A stretch of DNA of 64,000 nt from an uncultured Clostridia bacterium (GCA_934444735.1 CAKSDE010000010.1:1-64000), one strand, 5' to 3'; positions 18,224 to 27,827 are shown, numbered from the stretch's first letter. The notes: generated by a model from the sequence alone, not told the origin. Numbers and translations: made by a program.

Positions 18224-18928
18224 TTATTTATAATAATTTTCCACCGCGTCCCCTATCGCCCATGCAATTTTGGCTTGATATTCTTCATTCATCAGCTTTT
18301 TTTCCTCGTCCGGGTTGGAAATAAATCCGCACTCTGCCAAAATTGCCGGTATCGGCGGCTTTTTCATCAAAAACAGATCGCGGTCGGCAGTCTTTACGGC
18401 ATGAGTTTTCGCCCCTGTAACTCCGCCGATTGATTTTTGTATATCCTCCGCCAGTGTTTTTATTTCGGGGTGATTTGCCGAATAAAAAAAGCGCAGACCG
18501 TTTACACTCTCATTCGGATATGAGTTCATATGTATCGACAAAAACAAATCCGCCCCGCTTTTTTTCATCATTTCCGCGCGCAATCTCATATCCTCCACCT
18601 TAATCTTTCGTATTGTCTTATTCTCACCTGCCGCAAGGCTGTTATTGTCCTCTCTCGTCATCAGTGTGACATATCCCTTTCCCCCCAGCACCTCGGCTGT
18701 CTTTTTTGCAATTGCAAGGTTTATCTTCTCCTCAGCATTTCCGCTGTATCCCACAGCTCCTCCGTCAGGCATACCGTGCCCCGCGTCAATCAGAATTACT
18801 CTCGCCTTTTTACCCGGCGAAAATGTTTTTACCGCTCCCGAAAAACGTATAATCACACCTGCCGAAATCCCTAAAAACCCCACAAGCGCAAACGCTATAA
18901 TCTGCTTTTTACTTTTTACAACAAACAT
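18224..18928 (-). CDS. cwlD: N-acetylmuramoyl-L-alanine amidase CwlD
   Basis: Amidase_3 enzyme that helps form muramic-delta-lactam in spore cortex; it marks a spore former. A signal-anchor helix (about residues 10-30) precedes the catalytic domain. Zinc ligands and catalytic glutamate fit DAGHGMPDGG, EEKINLAIA, FLSIHMNSYP and ILAECGFISN. 234 residues is typical of CwlD. The start ATG is unusual: its ribosome site AGGTGA lies in the 3' arm of a terminator-like hairpin, six Ts from the ATG. Confidence 0.88.
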   Translation of the reverse strand: MFVVKSKKQIIAFALVGFLGISAGVIIRFSGAVKTFSPGKKARVILIDAGHGMPDGGAVGYSGNAEEKINLAIAKKTAEVLGGKGYVTLMTREDNNSLAAGENKTIRKIKVEDMRLRAEMMKKSGADLFLSIHMNSYPNESVNGLRFFYSANHPEIKTLAEDIQKSIGGVTGAKTHAVKTADRDLFLMKKPPIPAILAECGFISNPDEEKKLMNEEYQAKIAWAIGDAVENYYK

Positions 18929-18933
18929 AAAAA

Positions 18934-18975
18934 ATCACCTGCACATCATATTTACTATGATGATATGCAGGTGAT
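18934..18975 (-). terminator. Hairpin that ends the GH101-like gene and holds the cwlD ribosome site
   Basis: On the minus strand ATCACCTGCA pairs with TGCAGGTGAT, with an inner stem of CATCATA/TATGATG, and six Ts follow. These Ts run straight into the cwlD ATG. The AGGTGA in the 3' arm is the only ribosome site available. It could act as a terminator for the upstream gene and also hide the cwlD initiation site in read-through mRNA. Confidence 0.8.
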
Positions 18976-18996
18976 AATTGTCCATATTACCCAAGC

Positions 18997-20352
18997 TTAA
19001 AACTTAATAATGAGAACCTCTCCCTTTTTAATCAAAAGCTTTCCGTCCTCGAGTTTGTTTTTTACGCCGTTTCGGGAAACTCCGTTTTTATCAAAGCGAA
19101 ATGCCGTATAATCTCCGTCCTCACCGAAAGCTTTTTTCATATCTACCGAAACATCTTTATCGGCTCTTGCAAAATATACATTCTCCGCCTGATATTTTGA
19201 CGGAACAACAACAAAGCTGTCATCTCCTATCAGCTCGCCGTTTTTATACATTCTCCCGTCAATATGCGTTTCTACGCCGTCCGAAAATTCAGCCGTTATG
19301 TCATCGGGCATGATATTTGCGCTCTTTCTATCCAGGCTCATAAGGTATCTGTATCTCGGCTCGCATTTGCAGAACGAATCAAAAAATGCGTCCTCCCAAT
19401 CGCCTTTCATGATAATCCCCTCAATATTGAAGCTTGCACCGAAAAGCTTATCCATCTCATCGCTGATTCCCTCTCTGAAACGGCGCGATATATTAGCACC
19501 GCACATAAGGCTTGCAGGCTTTTTAATATACTCGTCCAAATTCTGCGAAAAATGATATGCAAGCGGCATCAGTCCCGTAAGCTGATCCTTTCTCGCCTGC
19601 CAATCGGGGGTTTCGTAATAGCAAAATTCACTCGTTACATCAATTCCCTTATCGCGCCAAAAGCGCACAATCTTATTTCTCGCCGCCTGAATATCCTCCA
19701 AAGACCAACCATGCCCGACATCTGCACGTGCGTGCATCGCGTCAATATGTATTGTACCTGCCTTTTGAATAGGCAGAAAATCGCACAATTCCTCAATGCG
19801 CTTTTGTATAACACCCTTATCCCATATCTGCTTATAGCTCACAATATAGCAAAGCTGATTATTCCATACATCGCCCTCGCAAAGGCTTTTATCCGCGTTA
19901 AGCGTGATCAGATCCTCCTTAACATACTCGTCCCAAAGCGGACTGTCCTTATATGCATCCTGGATATTTATGTGCAGACTTACCGTTGTGTTATACTTAA
20001 AGCCCTCCTCCATGAGCCACAAAAGACTGTCCTTTGCAGTCTTGTCACATTCGCGCTTTAAGCTCTCATTAACCGAATCCCATGCCGGATACTTGCTGTC
20101 ATGCCCCAAATACTGCCAACCCACAAGATAGACTATCTTCGGCATTCCCAAGCTCATCAGATCGACTTTTTTTATCACCTCCAAAGCACTCTCAAAGGTT
20201 TCATAAACAATCGATTCGGTATGTGCCTCATTGGGTATTGCCAAAAACAGCTTATATACCAACGTTTTTGTGTAGTCATGTATATACGGTCTTTCGGGTT
20301 TTCTTGTTTTTGTCCAATCATATTTTTCGCCGCTTATGTTTTTCCAATCCAT
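18997..20352 (-). CDS. Putative glycoside hydrolase, GH101-like (endo-alpha-N-acetylgalactosaminidase family)
   Basis: 451 residues, no signal peptide, so probably intracellular. KIVYLVGWQYLGHDSKYPAW and GTIHIDAMH resemble the TIM-barrel of clostridial proteins named endo-alpha-N-acetylgalactosaminidase family. Asp204 (IHIDAMH) and Glu242 (VTSEFCYYE) are my candidates for nucleophile and acid/base; this is inference. A small beta domain (about 355-451) follows the barrel. True GH101 enzymes are large and secreted, so substrate is uncertain; it may act on imported oligosaccharides. GGGAG precedes ATG. Ends at the shared hairpin upstream of cwlD. Confidence 0.6.
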   Translation of the reverse strand: MDWKNISGEKYDWTKTRKPERPYIHDYTKTLVYKLFLAIPNEAHTESIVYETFESALEVIKKVDLMSLGMPKIVYLVGWQYLGHDSKYPAWDSVNESLKRECDKTAKDSLLWLMEEGFKYNTTVSLHINIQDAYKDSPLWDEYVKEDLITLNADKSLCEGDVWNNQLCYIVSYKQIWDKGVIQKRIEELCDFLPIQKAGTIHIDAMHARADVGHGWSLEDIQAARNKIVRFWRDKGIDVTSEFCYYETPDWQARKDQLTGLMPLAYHFSQNLDEYIKKPASLMCGANISRRFREGISDEMDKLFGASFNIEGIIMKGDWEDAFFDSFCKCEPRYRYLMSLDRKSANIMPDDITAEFSDGVETHIDGRMYKNGELIGDDSFVVVPSKYQAENVYFARADKDVSVDMKKAFGEDGDYTAFRFDKNGVSRNGVKNKLEDGKLLIKKGEVLIIKF

Positions 20353-20442
20353 ATCCTTTTCTCCCTGCTTAATTTGATTTATTTTACTTAAATTATAGCA
20401 AATACAAACATATGTGTCAATACATTTTAAAAATAAAGAGCT

Positions 20443-20476
20443 GAACGTAAAATAATCACGCTCAACTCTTTCGTGT
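20443..20476 (-). terminator. Terminator of pflA
   Basis: The minus strand AAAGAGTTGAGCGT pairs with ACGTTCAGCTCTTT through two G-U pairs, followed by TATTTTTA. It lies about 65 bp past the pflA stop. Confidence 0.75.
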
Positions 20477-20510
20477 GCGGCATACTTGCCTGTTTCTAAT
20501 CTAAAGATGA

Positions 20511-20548
20511 GGGGATAGGAAAAAAGCTCCGGAATTTTTTAACAACCC
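20511..20548 (-). repeat. Family B miniature copy, B2
   Basis: 38 bp in which the two family ends are joined with no interior: GGGGATAGGAAAAAAGC then TCCGGAATTTTTTAACAACCC. It is one imperfect palindrome. The last codons and TAA stop of pflA lie in it. Confidence 0.7.
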
Positions 20549-21273
20549 TTTGAGTCTATTCCCTTTTGGATAATCTCCCTTGCCCTTTGTGCCTCTTCCT
20601 TTGTCGCGTCGGGTGTGGATTCGAGCGGATACTCAATCCCCAATTTTTCGTATTTGTACTTTCCGAGCGAGTGATACGGCAAGGTTTCCATGCGCTTGAC
20701 ATTTTTAAGCTCACCGATAAACTCACCGAGCCTGAAAAGCGCGTCATCATCAAGAGTTATACCCGGTACAACAACGTGTCTTATCCAGACAGGCTTATTC
20801 TTCTTATCCAAATATTTTGCAAAGGCAAGTATATTTTTGTTCGACTGCCCCGTAAGCGCTTTATGCTTATCATCGTCTATATGCTTTATATCAAGCATCA
20901 CCAAATCGGTCACATCAAGCAAGCCGTCGAACTTTTCGGGATTTTCGGCGTCAAACATGATCCCCGATGTATCAAGGCAGGTATTTACCCCCTGTTTTTT
21001 TGCCAAGCCGAAAAGCTCCTCAACAAATTCCGCCTGCATCATCGGTTCGCCGCCGCTTACCGTGATTCCGCCCTCGGCTCCCCAATAGCTCTTATATTTA
21101 AGCGCACGCGCCAGCACGTCTTGGGCATTCTCGCCGTTTTTTCCCATTTTCCATGTATCGGGATTATGACAGTATTTGCACCGCATAATGCAGCCGCTTA
21201 AAAAAATCACAAAACGTACTCCCGGTCCGTCAACCGAACCGAACGATTCAAATGAATGGATATAACCCTGCAT
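20539..21273 (-). CDS. pflA: Pyruvate formate-lyase activating enzyme
   Basis: Radical SAM enzyme that installs the glycyl radical on PflB. The [4Fe-4S] cysteines are Cys28, Cys32 and Cys35 in CIMRCKYCHNPDTW, followed by the SAM contacts GGITVSGGEPMMQ. 244 residues is the usual length. AAGGAGG precedes ATG. Directly downstream of pflB with a 150-bp spacer. The terminal codons GGT TGT TAA fall inside repeat B2, so the stop is supplied by the repeat. Confidence 0.95.
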   Translation of the reverse strand: MQGYIHSFESFGSVDGPGVRFVIFLSGCIMRCKYCHNPDTWKMGKNGENAQDVLARALKYKSYWGAEGGITVSGGEPMMQAEFVEELFGLAKKQGVNTCLDTSGIMFDAENPEKFDGLLDVTDLVMLDIKHIDDDKHKALTGQSNKNILAFAKYLDKKNKPVWIRHVVVPGITLDDDALFRLGEFIGELKNVKRMETLPYHSLGKYKYEKLGIEYPLESTPDATKEEAQRAREIIQKGIDSKGC

Positions 21274-21371
21274 GATTTCCTCCTTAAATTCAGCTACCGG
21301 GTAAAGCTAAAATCTGATGTAGCTTTTTATTTCCGATTAAGCATTTTAATTGTATTGCAATTACGTAAATA

Positions 21372-21406
21372 TTCAGCCATCGGTAATAAAACTATCGATG
21401 GCTGAA
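21372..21406. other. Hairpin in the pflB-pflA spacer
   Basis: TTCAGCCATCG and CGATGGCTGAA form an 11-bp stem around a 13-nt loop, without a strong T run on the gene-sense strand. It more likely stabilises the pflB message or attenuates read-through into pflA than ends transcription outright. Confidence 0.6.
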
Positions 21407-21424
21407 GAAAAATGTTCTTTTAAA

Positions 21425-23677
21425 TTACATTGTCTTGTGGCAAGTTCTTGAAATAACATCAAGCTGCTGTTCTTTTGTCAGGTCTATAAACTTAACCGCA
21501 TATCCCGAAACACGGATAGTAAAGTTTGCATACTCTTCCTTTTCCGGGTGTTCCATAGCGTCTATCAGCTTTTCTGTGCCGAATACGTTTACGTTTAAGT
21601 GATGCGCACCCTGCTTGAAGTATCCGTCCAGAACGTGAGCCAGGTTATTAACGCGCTCACCATCGCTGTGACCGAGTGCGTCAGGGCTTATTGTCTGTGT
21701 ATTTGAAATACCGTCCAATGCCCATTCATACGGCAGCTTTGCAACCGAGTTCAACGATGCCAGCAAACCGCTCTTTTCTGCGCCGTAGCTCGGGTTAGCT
21801 CCCGGTGACAGCGGAGTTCCGGCACGTCTGCCGTCCGGCATAGAGCCTGTAGCTTTACCATACACAACATTAGATGTGATTGTAAGAATTGACGTAGTCG
21901 CTTCAGAATCACGGTATGTGTGACGTTTCTTGATCATTTCAAGGAAGGTCTTTAAGAGCCATACTGCAATATCATCTGCACGGTCATCATCATTACCGTA
22001 ACGCGGGAAGTCACCTTCTGTTTCATAATCAACAGCGATACCCGTTTCATCACGGATAACCTTAACCTTTGCATATTTGATAGCCGACAGTGAGTCAACA
22101 ACGTGTGAGAATCCGGCAATACCTGTTGCGAATGTTCTTCTTACGTCTGTATCGATCAAAGCCATCTCTGCTGCTTCATAGTAATATTTATCATGCATAT
22201 ACTGGATAAGGTTCAAGGTATTTACATAAAGTCCTGCCAGCCAGTCCATCATAACCTTGTACTTTTCAATAACTTCATCATAATCCAGATATTCAGCTGT
22301 AATAGGTCTGTATGCAGGGCCTACCTGTTCACGAGTCTTTACATCAACACCGCCGTTGATAGCGTAAAGCAAGCACTTTGCAAGGTTTGCACGAGCTCCG
22401 AAGAACTGCATTTCCTTACCTGTCTGTGTTGCCGATACACAGCAGCAGATTGAGTAATCGTCGCCCCATACAGGCTTCATTACATCGTCGTTTTCATACT
22501 GAATCGAGCTTGTTTCAATCGAGATATGCGATGCATATTTCTTGAAACTCTCCGGCAAATCCGGTGAATAGAGAACTGTCAGGTTCGGTTCGGGTGAAGG
22601 TCCCATGTTTTCAAGAGTATGCAGGAAACGGAAATCGTTTTTGGTTACCATTGAACGTCCGTCAACACCGATACCGCCGACTTCCAAAGTTGCCCATACC
22701 GGATCGCCAGAGAAGAGCTGATTATATGAAGGTATTCTTGCGAACTTAACCATACGCAGTTTCATAACCAAGTGGTCGATAAGCTCCTGAGCCTCAGCCT
22801 CTGTGATTTTTCCTGCCTCCAAATCTCTTTCAATATATATATCCAAAAATGTCGAGATACGTCCGATACTCATTGCAGCACCGTTTTGAGTCTTGATTGC
22901 GCCGAGGTATCCGAAATACAGCCACTGAACAGCCTCTCTCGCATTTGATGCAGGTACGGAAATATCATATCCGTACATAGCTGCCATTTCTTTTAAGCCC
23001 TTCAATGCATTTATCTGCATTGTGATTTCCTCACGCTGTCTGATAACGTTATCTGTCATAACGCCGTCGCCGCAGTTTGCAAAGTCAGCTTTCTTTTCTT
23101 CAATCAAAGCGTCGATACCGTAAAGCGCAACTCTTCTGTAGTCGCCGACAATTCTTCCGCGTCCGTAGGTGTCGGGAAGTCCTGTTATAATCTTGTTGTG
23201 TCTTGCCTTCTTCATTTCGGGTGTATATGCGTCAAATACGCCCTGGTTATGAGTACGGCTGTATTCCGTAAAGATCTTGTGCAGTTCGGGATCGGGAGTA
23301 TAACCGTAGGTTTCGCAAGCCTGCTCTGCCATTTTAATTCCGCCGAAAGGCATGAATGCTCTTTTTAAAGGCTTATCTGTCTGCAATCCGACAATCTTTT
23401 CCATATCCTTTGTATCTTCTCCGATATATCCCGGCTTATGCGAGGTCAGAGTCGATACGATCTTTGTATCCATATCAAGAACGCCGCCCTTTGCACGTTC
23501 TTCTTTCTGCAAAGCCTGAAGCTTATCCCAAAGCTTGTTTGTATTTTCAGTAGGATCAGCCAAAAATTCCTCATTACCGTCATACGGCTTGTAGTTTTTC
23601 TGTATAAAGTCCCTTACGTTTATTTCTTCTTTCCATGTACGGCCGCCAAAGCCGTTCCATTGCTCATAGTTTCTCAT
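21425..23677 (-). CDS. pflB: Formate C-acetyltransferase (pyruvate formate-lyase)
   Basis: Converts pyruvate and CoA to acetyl-CoA and formate by glycyl-radical chemistry; a central anaerobic fermentation enzyme. 750 residues. The radical glycine is Gly725 in RVSGYAVKF. The catalytic cysteine pair corresponds to Cys412-Cys413 in YSICCCVSA, where an extra cysteine (411) precedes the pair. Other PFL blocks are SNVVYGKATGSMPDGRRAG and LDGISNTQTISPDALG. GAGAGG precedes ATG; a TGCTAAAAT extended -10 lies about 50 bp upstream. A LysR regulator follows on the same strand upstream. Confidence 0.97.
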   Translation of the reverse strand: MRNYEQWNGFGGRTWKEEINVRDFIQKNYKPYDGNEEFLADPTENTNKLWDKLQALQKEERAKGGVLDMDTKIVSTLTSHKPGYIGEDTKDMEKIVGLQTDKPLKRAFMPFGGIKMAEQACETYGYTPDPELHKIFTEYSRTHNQGVFDAYTPEMKKARHNKIITGLPDTYGRGRIVGDYRRVALYGIDALIEEKKADFANCGDGVMTDNVIRQREEITMQINALKGLKEMAAMYGYDISVPASNAREAVQWLYFGYLGAIKTQNGAAMSIGRISTFLDIYIERDLEAGKITEAEAQELIDHLVMKLRMVKFARIPSYNQLFSGDPVWATLEVGGIGVDGRSMVTKNDFRFLHTLENMGPSPEPNLTVLYSPDLPESFKKYASHISIETSSIQYENDDVMKPVWGDDYSICCCVSATQTGKEMQFFGARANLAKCLLYAINGGVDVKTREQVGPAYRPITAEYLDYDEVIEKYKVMMDWLAGLYVNTLNLIQYMHDKYYYEAAEMALIDTDVRRTFATGIAGFSHVVDSLSAIKYAKVKVIRDETGIAVDYETEGDFPRYGNDDDRADDIAVWLLKTFLEMIKKRHTYRDSEATTSILTITSNVVYGKATGSMPDGRRAGTPLSPGANPSYGAEKSGLLASLNSVAKLPYEWALDGISNTQTISPDALGHSDGERVNNLAHVLDGYFKQGAHHLNVNVFGTEKLIDAMEHPEKEEYANFTIRVSGYAVKFIDLTKEQQLDVISRTCHKTM

Positions 23678-23788
23678 ACATTTTACCTCTCTTTCTCATT
23701 TAACATACACATTTTAGCACACTTTCAAAAAAAATAAAATACCCAATTCAGAATAATGATATTCCAAATGGGGTATATTGTCGAATTT

Positions 23789-24727
23789 TCATACCTGATG
23801 TTCTTTTTGGAGTTTTTGAACAACCTTTTTAACAATGTTCATAAAGCGTTTTTCCTGCCGGTTCATTTTATAACCGTTTTTATAGATAAGCACATCTTTA
23901 TAGCGGTTATTCCTGACATTGCACTTTTTCTCAACCAAGGGCATCGTATTTAAGATATTGGCAGGAGTCGGAGATGTCCACATATATGTCGTATGGATAT
24001 TTCTCAAAAGCTCGAACTGGCTCTCTCTCTCAAATACGGCAATTTCCTTGCGCTCTTTTGTCTGCTGCATCATCTCGCGCGCAAGAGTTGCCGGAATAGA
24101 CGGAATTGTTAAGTATCCGTGCGTTATTTCGATGTAATCGTCAAGATCGGCGTATTCTATGTTCTTTTCCACCGCCAGAGGATGCTGAACAGACATGATA
24201 AGCTGATATTCAAATTCCCAGATCGGCTCAACCTGCAAATCGTTTTCTTCCAAAAACTGTAAAAAATATTTTTCGTAAATCGTCTGATAGCGTATAATCG
24301 CGATATTGTTGTCGTTATTTACAACGCTTTTGATCGCCAAAAGAGAATTGGTTTCGTGATAGCTTATATCAATGCTTTTGCTGTTTGCAATCTCGGTCAC
24401 AAACTCGGTAAACGCCTGCGCCACATAGCACGCCATCGGCACCGATATATCAAACTTATGCAGATACTCGTCACGGTTTTTGTACATTCGCTCAACCTCG
24501 TCTATCTGATCGACGATGTTTTTTGCATATATCAGGAAATCCGCACCGTCTTTGGTCGGCACGACTCCCTTTGCCGTTCTGTTGAATATCTTTATACCTA
24601 CGTTTTCCTCAAGCTCTTTTATTGCCCTGCTCAAATGCGGCTGATTCATGTATAAATTTTCCGCTGCTTTTGAAATCAACCCTGTTTTTTCCACCTCAAG
24701 AGCATACTTTAAATGTTCTATTTTCAT
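23789..24727 (-). CDS. LysR-family transcriptional regulator
   Basis: The N-terminal winged helix-turn-helix is MKIEHLKYALEVEKTGLISKAAENLYMNQPHLSRAIKELEE (residues 1-41, read in two parts), and the rest is a periplasmic-binding-like effector domain. The C-terminal tail is basic. The frame extends to 24766, but AGGAGGAG lies seven bases before the ATG at 24727, giving 312 residues. Its position upstream of pflBA on the same strand makes pfl a possible target; no operator could be identified. Confidence 0.88.
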   Translation of the reverse strand: MKIEHLKYALEVEKTGLISKAAENLYMNQPHLSRAIKELEENVGIKIFNRTAKGVVPTKDGADFLIYAKNIVDQIDEVERMYKNRDEYLHKFDISVPMACYVAQAFTEFVTEIANSKSIDISYHETNSLLAIKSVVNNDNNIAIIRYQTIYEKYFLQFLEENDLQVEPIWEFEYQLIMSVQHPLAVEKNIEYADLDDYIEITHGYLTIPSIPATLAREMMQQTKERKEIAVFERESQFELLRNIHTTYMWTSPTPANILNTMPLVEKKCNVRNNRYKDVLIYKNGYKMNRQEKRFMNIVKKVVQKLQKEHQV

Positions 24728-25092
24728 TGAGCCACTCCTCCTGTTTCTCCACAAAAAGTATAGCACATTATTTTATCTTTTTCAACGCGCCGAAAAAAAA
24801 ATCGTTAGTATGCACATTTTTTTAATTTTTCTCTTCCTATTTATATTGCCCTTTTTCTATATCCTCTGTTATTTCACGCCCGATATACAAGAATTTTCAC
24901 AAAAAAATGAAAAATTAAAAAAAAATTCACAAAAAACAGTAGTATTTTTCTTTAATATGTGATATAATGAGAGCAGTTTGTGCCAATGTACAAGCAGCGA
25001 TGAAAAATACGAAGGTATGTTTATCTTTTTTTAGAATAATTAAGGTGTATAAATTACCTTTTTTTCAAAAATATTTTTTAGGAGTGAATTTT
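24728..25092. other. Divergent spacer between the LysR gene and secA
   Basis: Very AT-rich, with long A and T runs. It holds the secA promoter and a secA leader of about 115 nt. A weak AAGGT/ACCTT stem followed by seven Ts (about 25042-25068) is too short to call an attenuator. Nothing else seen. Confidence 0.5.
24963..24968 (+). promoter_or_regulatory. Extended -10 element for secA
   Basis: TGA followed by TATAAT. No good -35 at 16-18 bp, so the extended -10 probably drives initiation. Confidence 0.55.
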
Positions 25093-27813
25093 ATGGGATT
25101 ATTCGACAAGGTGTTCGGAACATATTCGCAAAGAGAATTAAAAAGAGTGCGACCCATTGCCGATAAGGTTCTGGCATTGGACGAGGAAATGAGCGCTCTT
25201 TCCGATTCCGAACTGAAAAACAAAACAAATGAATTTAAAGAGAGATTAAAGGGCGGAGAAACGCTTGACGATCTTCTTCCCGAGGCATTTGCCGTAATGC
25301 GTGAGGCAAGCTGGCGTGTTCTCGGAATGAAACACTTCCCCGTTCAGGTAATAGGCGGTATAATCCTGCATCAGGGACGTATCGCGGAAATGAAAACAGG
25401 TGAAGGTAAAACTTTGGTTTCAACTCTCCCCGCATACTTAAACGCTTTATCAGGCAAGGGAGTACATATCGTTACCGTTAACGATTACCTTGCAAAGCGT
25501 GACAGTGAATGGATGGGAAAAGTTTACCGTTTTTTGGGGCTTGAAGTCGGACTTATCATTCATGACCTCAATAACGACGAAAGACGTGCGGCTTATGCTG
25601 CCGACATCACCTACGGCACCAACAATGAGCTTGGTTTTGACTATCTGCGTGATAACATGGTAACTTATAAAGAAGAAATGGTTCAGCGCGGTCACAACTA
25701 TGCCGTTGTGGACGAGGTGGACTCTATCCTGATAGACGAGGCAAGAACGCCGCTTATCATCTCCGGTATGGGCGGAGAAGCAACAGACTTATATAAGGTT
25801 GCGGATCTGTTCGTTAAGACGCTGAAAAAGCTGGTTGTTACCGAGCATGACGACAAACAGCTCGACGAAGATGTTGATGCGGACTATATAGTAGATGAAA
25901 AGGCAAAGACTGCGGCTCTGACCGACCGCGGTATCGCAAAAGCGGAGCGTGCATTTAAGATTGACAACCTCTCCGATCCCGAGAATATGAAAATCCAGCA
26001 CCACATCAATCAGGCACTTCACGCAAACGGAGTTATGCACAGAGATCAGCAATACGTTGTAAAAGACGGCGAGGTTATGATTGTTGACGAATTTACGGGA
26101 CGTATCATGCCGGGCAGACGTTATTCGGACGGTCTGCACCAGGCAATAGAGGCAAAAGAGGGCGTTGCGGTTGAGCGCGAGAGCAAGACACTGGCAACAA
26201 TCACCTTCCAGAACTATTTCCGTCTTTACTCAAAGCTTTCTGGTATGACGGGTACGGCTCTTACAGAGGAAACCGAATTCCAGGAAATCTACCACTTAGA
26301 CGTTGTTGAGGTTCCGACAAATAAACCTGTTATAAGAATAGACGAGCATGACGCCGTTTACAAAACCGAACAGGGCAAATATCATGCGGTTATAAAGCAG
26401 ATAAAGGAATGTCACGAAAAAGGGCAGCCTGTATTGGTTGGTACGGTAAATATCGATAAATCCGAGCTTTTGTCGGCAATGTTAAAGCGCGAGGGTATAA
26501 AGCATGAGGTCTTAAATGCGAAGTTCCATGCACGCGAGGCAGAGATTGTCGCACAGGCAGGTAAAAAAGGCGCTGTTACGATAGCTACAAACATGGCGGG
26601 CCGCGGTACAGATATTATCCTCGGCGGAAACGCCGAATATATGGCAAAGCATGAGCTTGTAAAGATGGATATGCCGGAGGAACTGATTGTCGAGGCAACA
26701 GGCTTTGCCGATACCGATAATGAGGAAATTATTGAGGCAAGAAGAATCTATCAGGAATACTACAATAAATATAAAGCTGAATTAAAAGACGAGCATGACG
26801 AGGTTATACGTCTGGGCGGGCTCTATATCATAGGTACGGAGCGTCACGAATCAAGACGTATCGATAACCAGCTGCGCGGACGTGCCGGCCGTCAGGGCGA
26901 CCCGGGTGTTTCCAAGTTCTTCCTCTCGTTGGAGGACGATCTGATGAGAATATTCGGTTCGGACAGAGTAAAGAAGATGGTAGACGCACTTGGTCTTGAG
27001 GACGATCAGCCGATTGAGGCGAAGATGCTCAACAAGTCAATAGAAAATGCACAGAAGAATATCGAAGGACGTCACTTTGATTCACGTAAGCACGTTTTGC
27101 AGTATGACGAAGTGTTAAACGAGCAGCGTAAAATCATATACGGTCAGCGCCAGTCGGTTCTCGACGGTGACGACTTAAGCGGCACAATAAGAAATATGAT
27201 CGAATCGATAATCGACTCGGCTATGGACGATTATATTGGCATTTCGCATATCCCCGAGGATTGGAACACCGCCGCTTTGACCGATTTTGCAAACAGAACA
27301 CTTGATGCAAGAGGCGAGTTTGTAATCGAGCAGAAAGAGCTTGACACCATAACAAAAGACGAGATCAAGGAAAGACTTTTGAATATCGCATATACGCGCT
27401 ATGACGAACAGGAGCAGCTCTTCGGCGAGAATATGCGTGAGCTTGAGCGCGTAATCATGCTGAGAGTTGTCGATACGCTCTGGATGGATCACTTAGACGA
27501 AATGGAACACGTTAAGCGCGAAATCGGCTTGCGTGCATACGGTCAGCATGATCCGGTGCTTGAATACAGAAATGTAGCAAGTGAGCTTTACGACGGTATG
27601 AGAGAGGCAATCAAGCGTGACACGGTAAGATACCTGATGTTTGCAAAGCCGCGTGCCGAGGAGATGAAGCGCGAACAGGTTGCAAAGCCTTTGGATACCG
27701 GAAATGACGGTTCACTCGGAAATCAGCCTAAAAAGGCAAAAAAAGAGCCCGGCAGAAATGATCCCTGTCCATGCGGCAGCGGTAAAAAATACAAAAACTG
27801 CTGCGGCAGATAA
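25093..27813 (+). CDS. secA: Preprotein translocase ATPase SecA
   Basis: Motor that drives unfolded preproteins through SecYEG. Walker A is MKTGEGKTLV, Walker B region VVDEVDSILIDEARTPLI, followed by the preprotein-crosslinking domain, NBD2 (TIATNMAGRGTDIILGG) and helical scaffold. The C-terminus ends in the zinc-binding tail CPCGSGKKYKNCCGR. An upstream in-frame ATG at 24967 overlaps the promoter; GGAG nine bases before the ATG at 25093 and the conserved MGLFDKVFG fix the start at 906 residues. Confidence 0.97.
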   Translation: MGLFDKVFGTYSQRELKRVRPIADKVLALDEEMSALSDSELKNKTNEFKERLKGGETLDDLLPEAFAVMREASWRVLGMKHFPVQVIGGIILHQGRIAEMKTGEGKTLVSTLPAYLNALSGKGVHIVTVNDYLAKRDSEWMGKVYRFLGLEVGLIIHDLNNDERRAAYAADITYGTNNELGFDYLRDNMVTYKEEMVQRGHNYAVVDEVDSILIDEARTPLIISGMGGEATDLYKVADLFVKTLKKLVVTEHDDKQLDEDVDADYIVDEKAKTAALTDRGIAKAERAFKIDNLSDPENMKIQHHINQALHANGVMHRDQQYVVKDGEVMIVDEFTGRIMPGRRYSDGLHQAIEAKEGVAVERESKTLATITFQNYFRLYSKLSGMTGTALTEETEFQEIYHLDVVEVPTNKPVIRIDEHDAVYKTEQGKYHAVIKQIKECHEKGQPVLVGTVNIDKSELLSAMLKREGIKHEVLNAKFHAREAEIVAQAGKKGAVTIATNMAGRGTDIILGGNAEYMAKHELVKMDMPEELIVEATGFADTDNEEIIEARRIYQEYYNKYKAELKDEHDEVIRLGGLYIIGTERHESRRIDNQLRGRAGRQGDPGVSKFFLSLEDDLMRIFGSDRVKKMVDALGLEDDQPIEAKMLNKSIENAQKNIEGRHFDSRKHVLQYDEVLNEQRKIIYGQRQSVLDGDDLSGTIRNMIESIIDSAMDDYIGISHIPEDWNTAALTDFANRTLDARGEFVIEQKELDTITKDEIKERLLNIAYTRYDEQEQLFGENMRELERVIMLRVVDTLWMDHLDEMEHVKREIGLRAYGQHDPVLEYRNVASELYDGMREAIKRDTVRYLMFAKPRAEEMKREQVAKPLDTGNDGSLGNQPKKAKKEPGRNDPCPCGSGKKYKNCCGR

Positions 27814-27827
27814 TTTGAGGAGTCAAG

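Noticed and set aside
24967..25092. N-terminal extension of SecA from the ATG at 24967
   Set aside because: It begins in the promoter -10 region; the ribosome site and conserved start lie at 25093.
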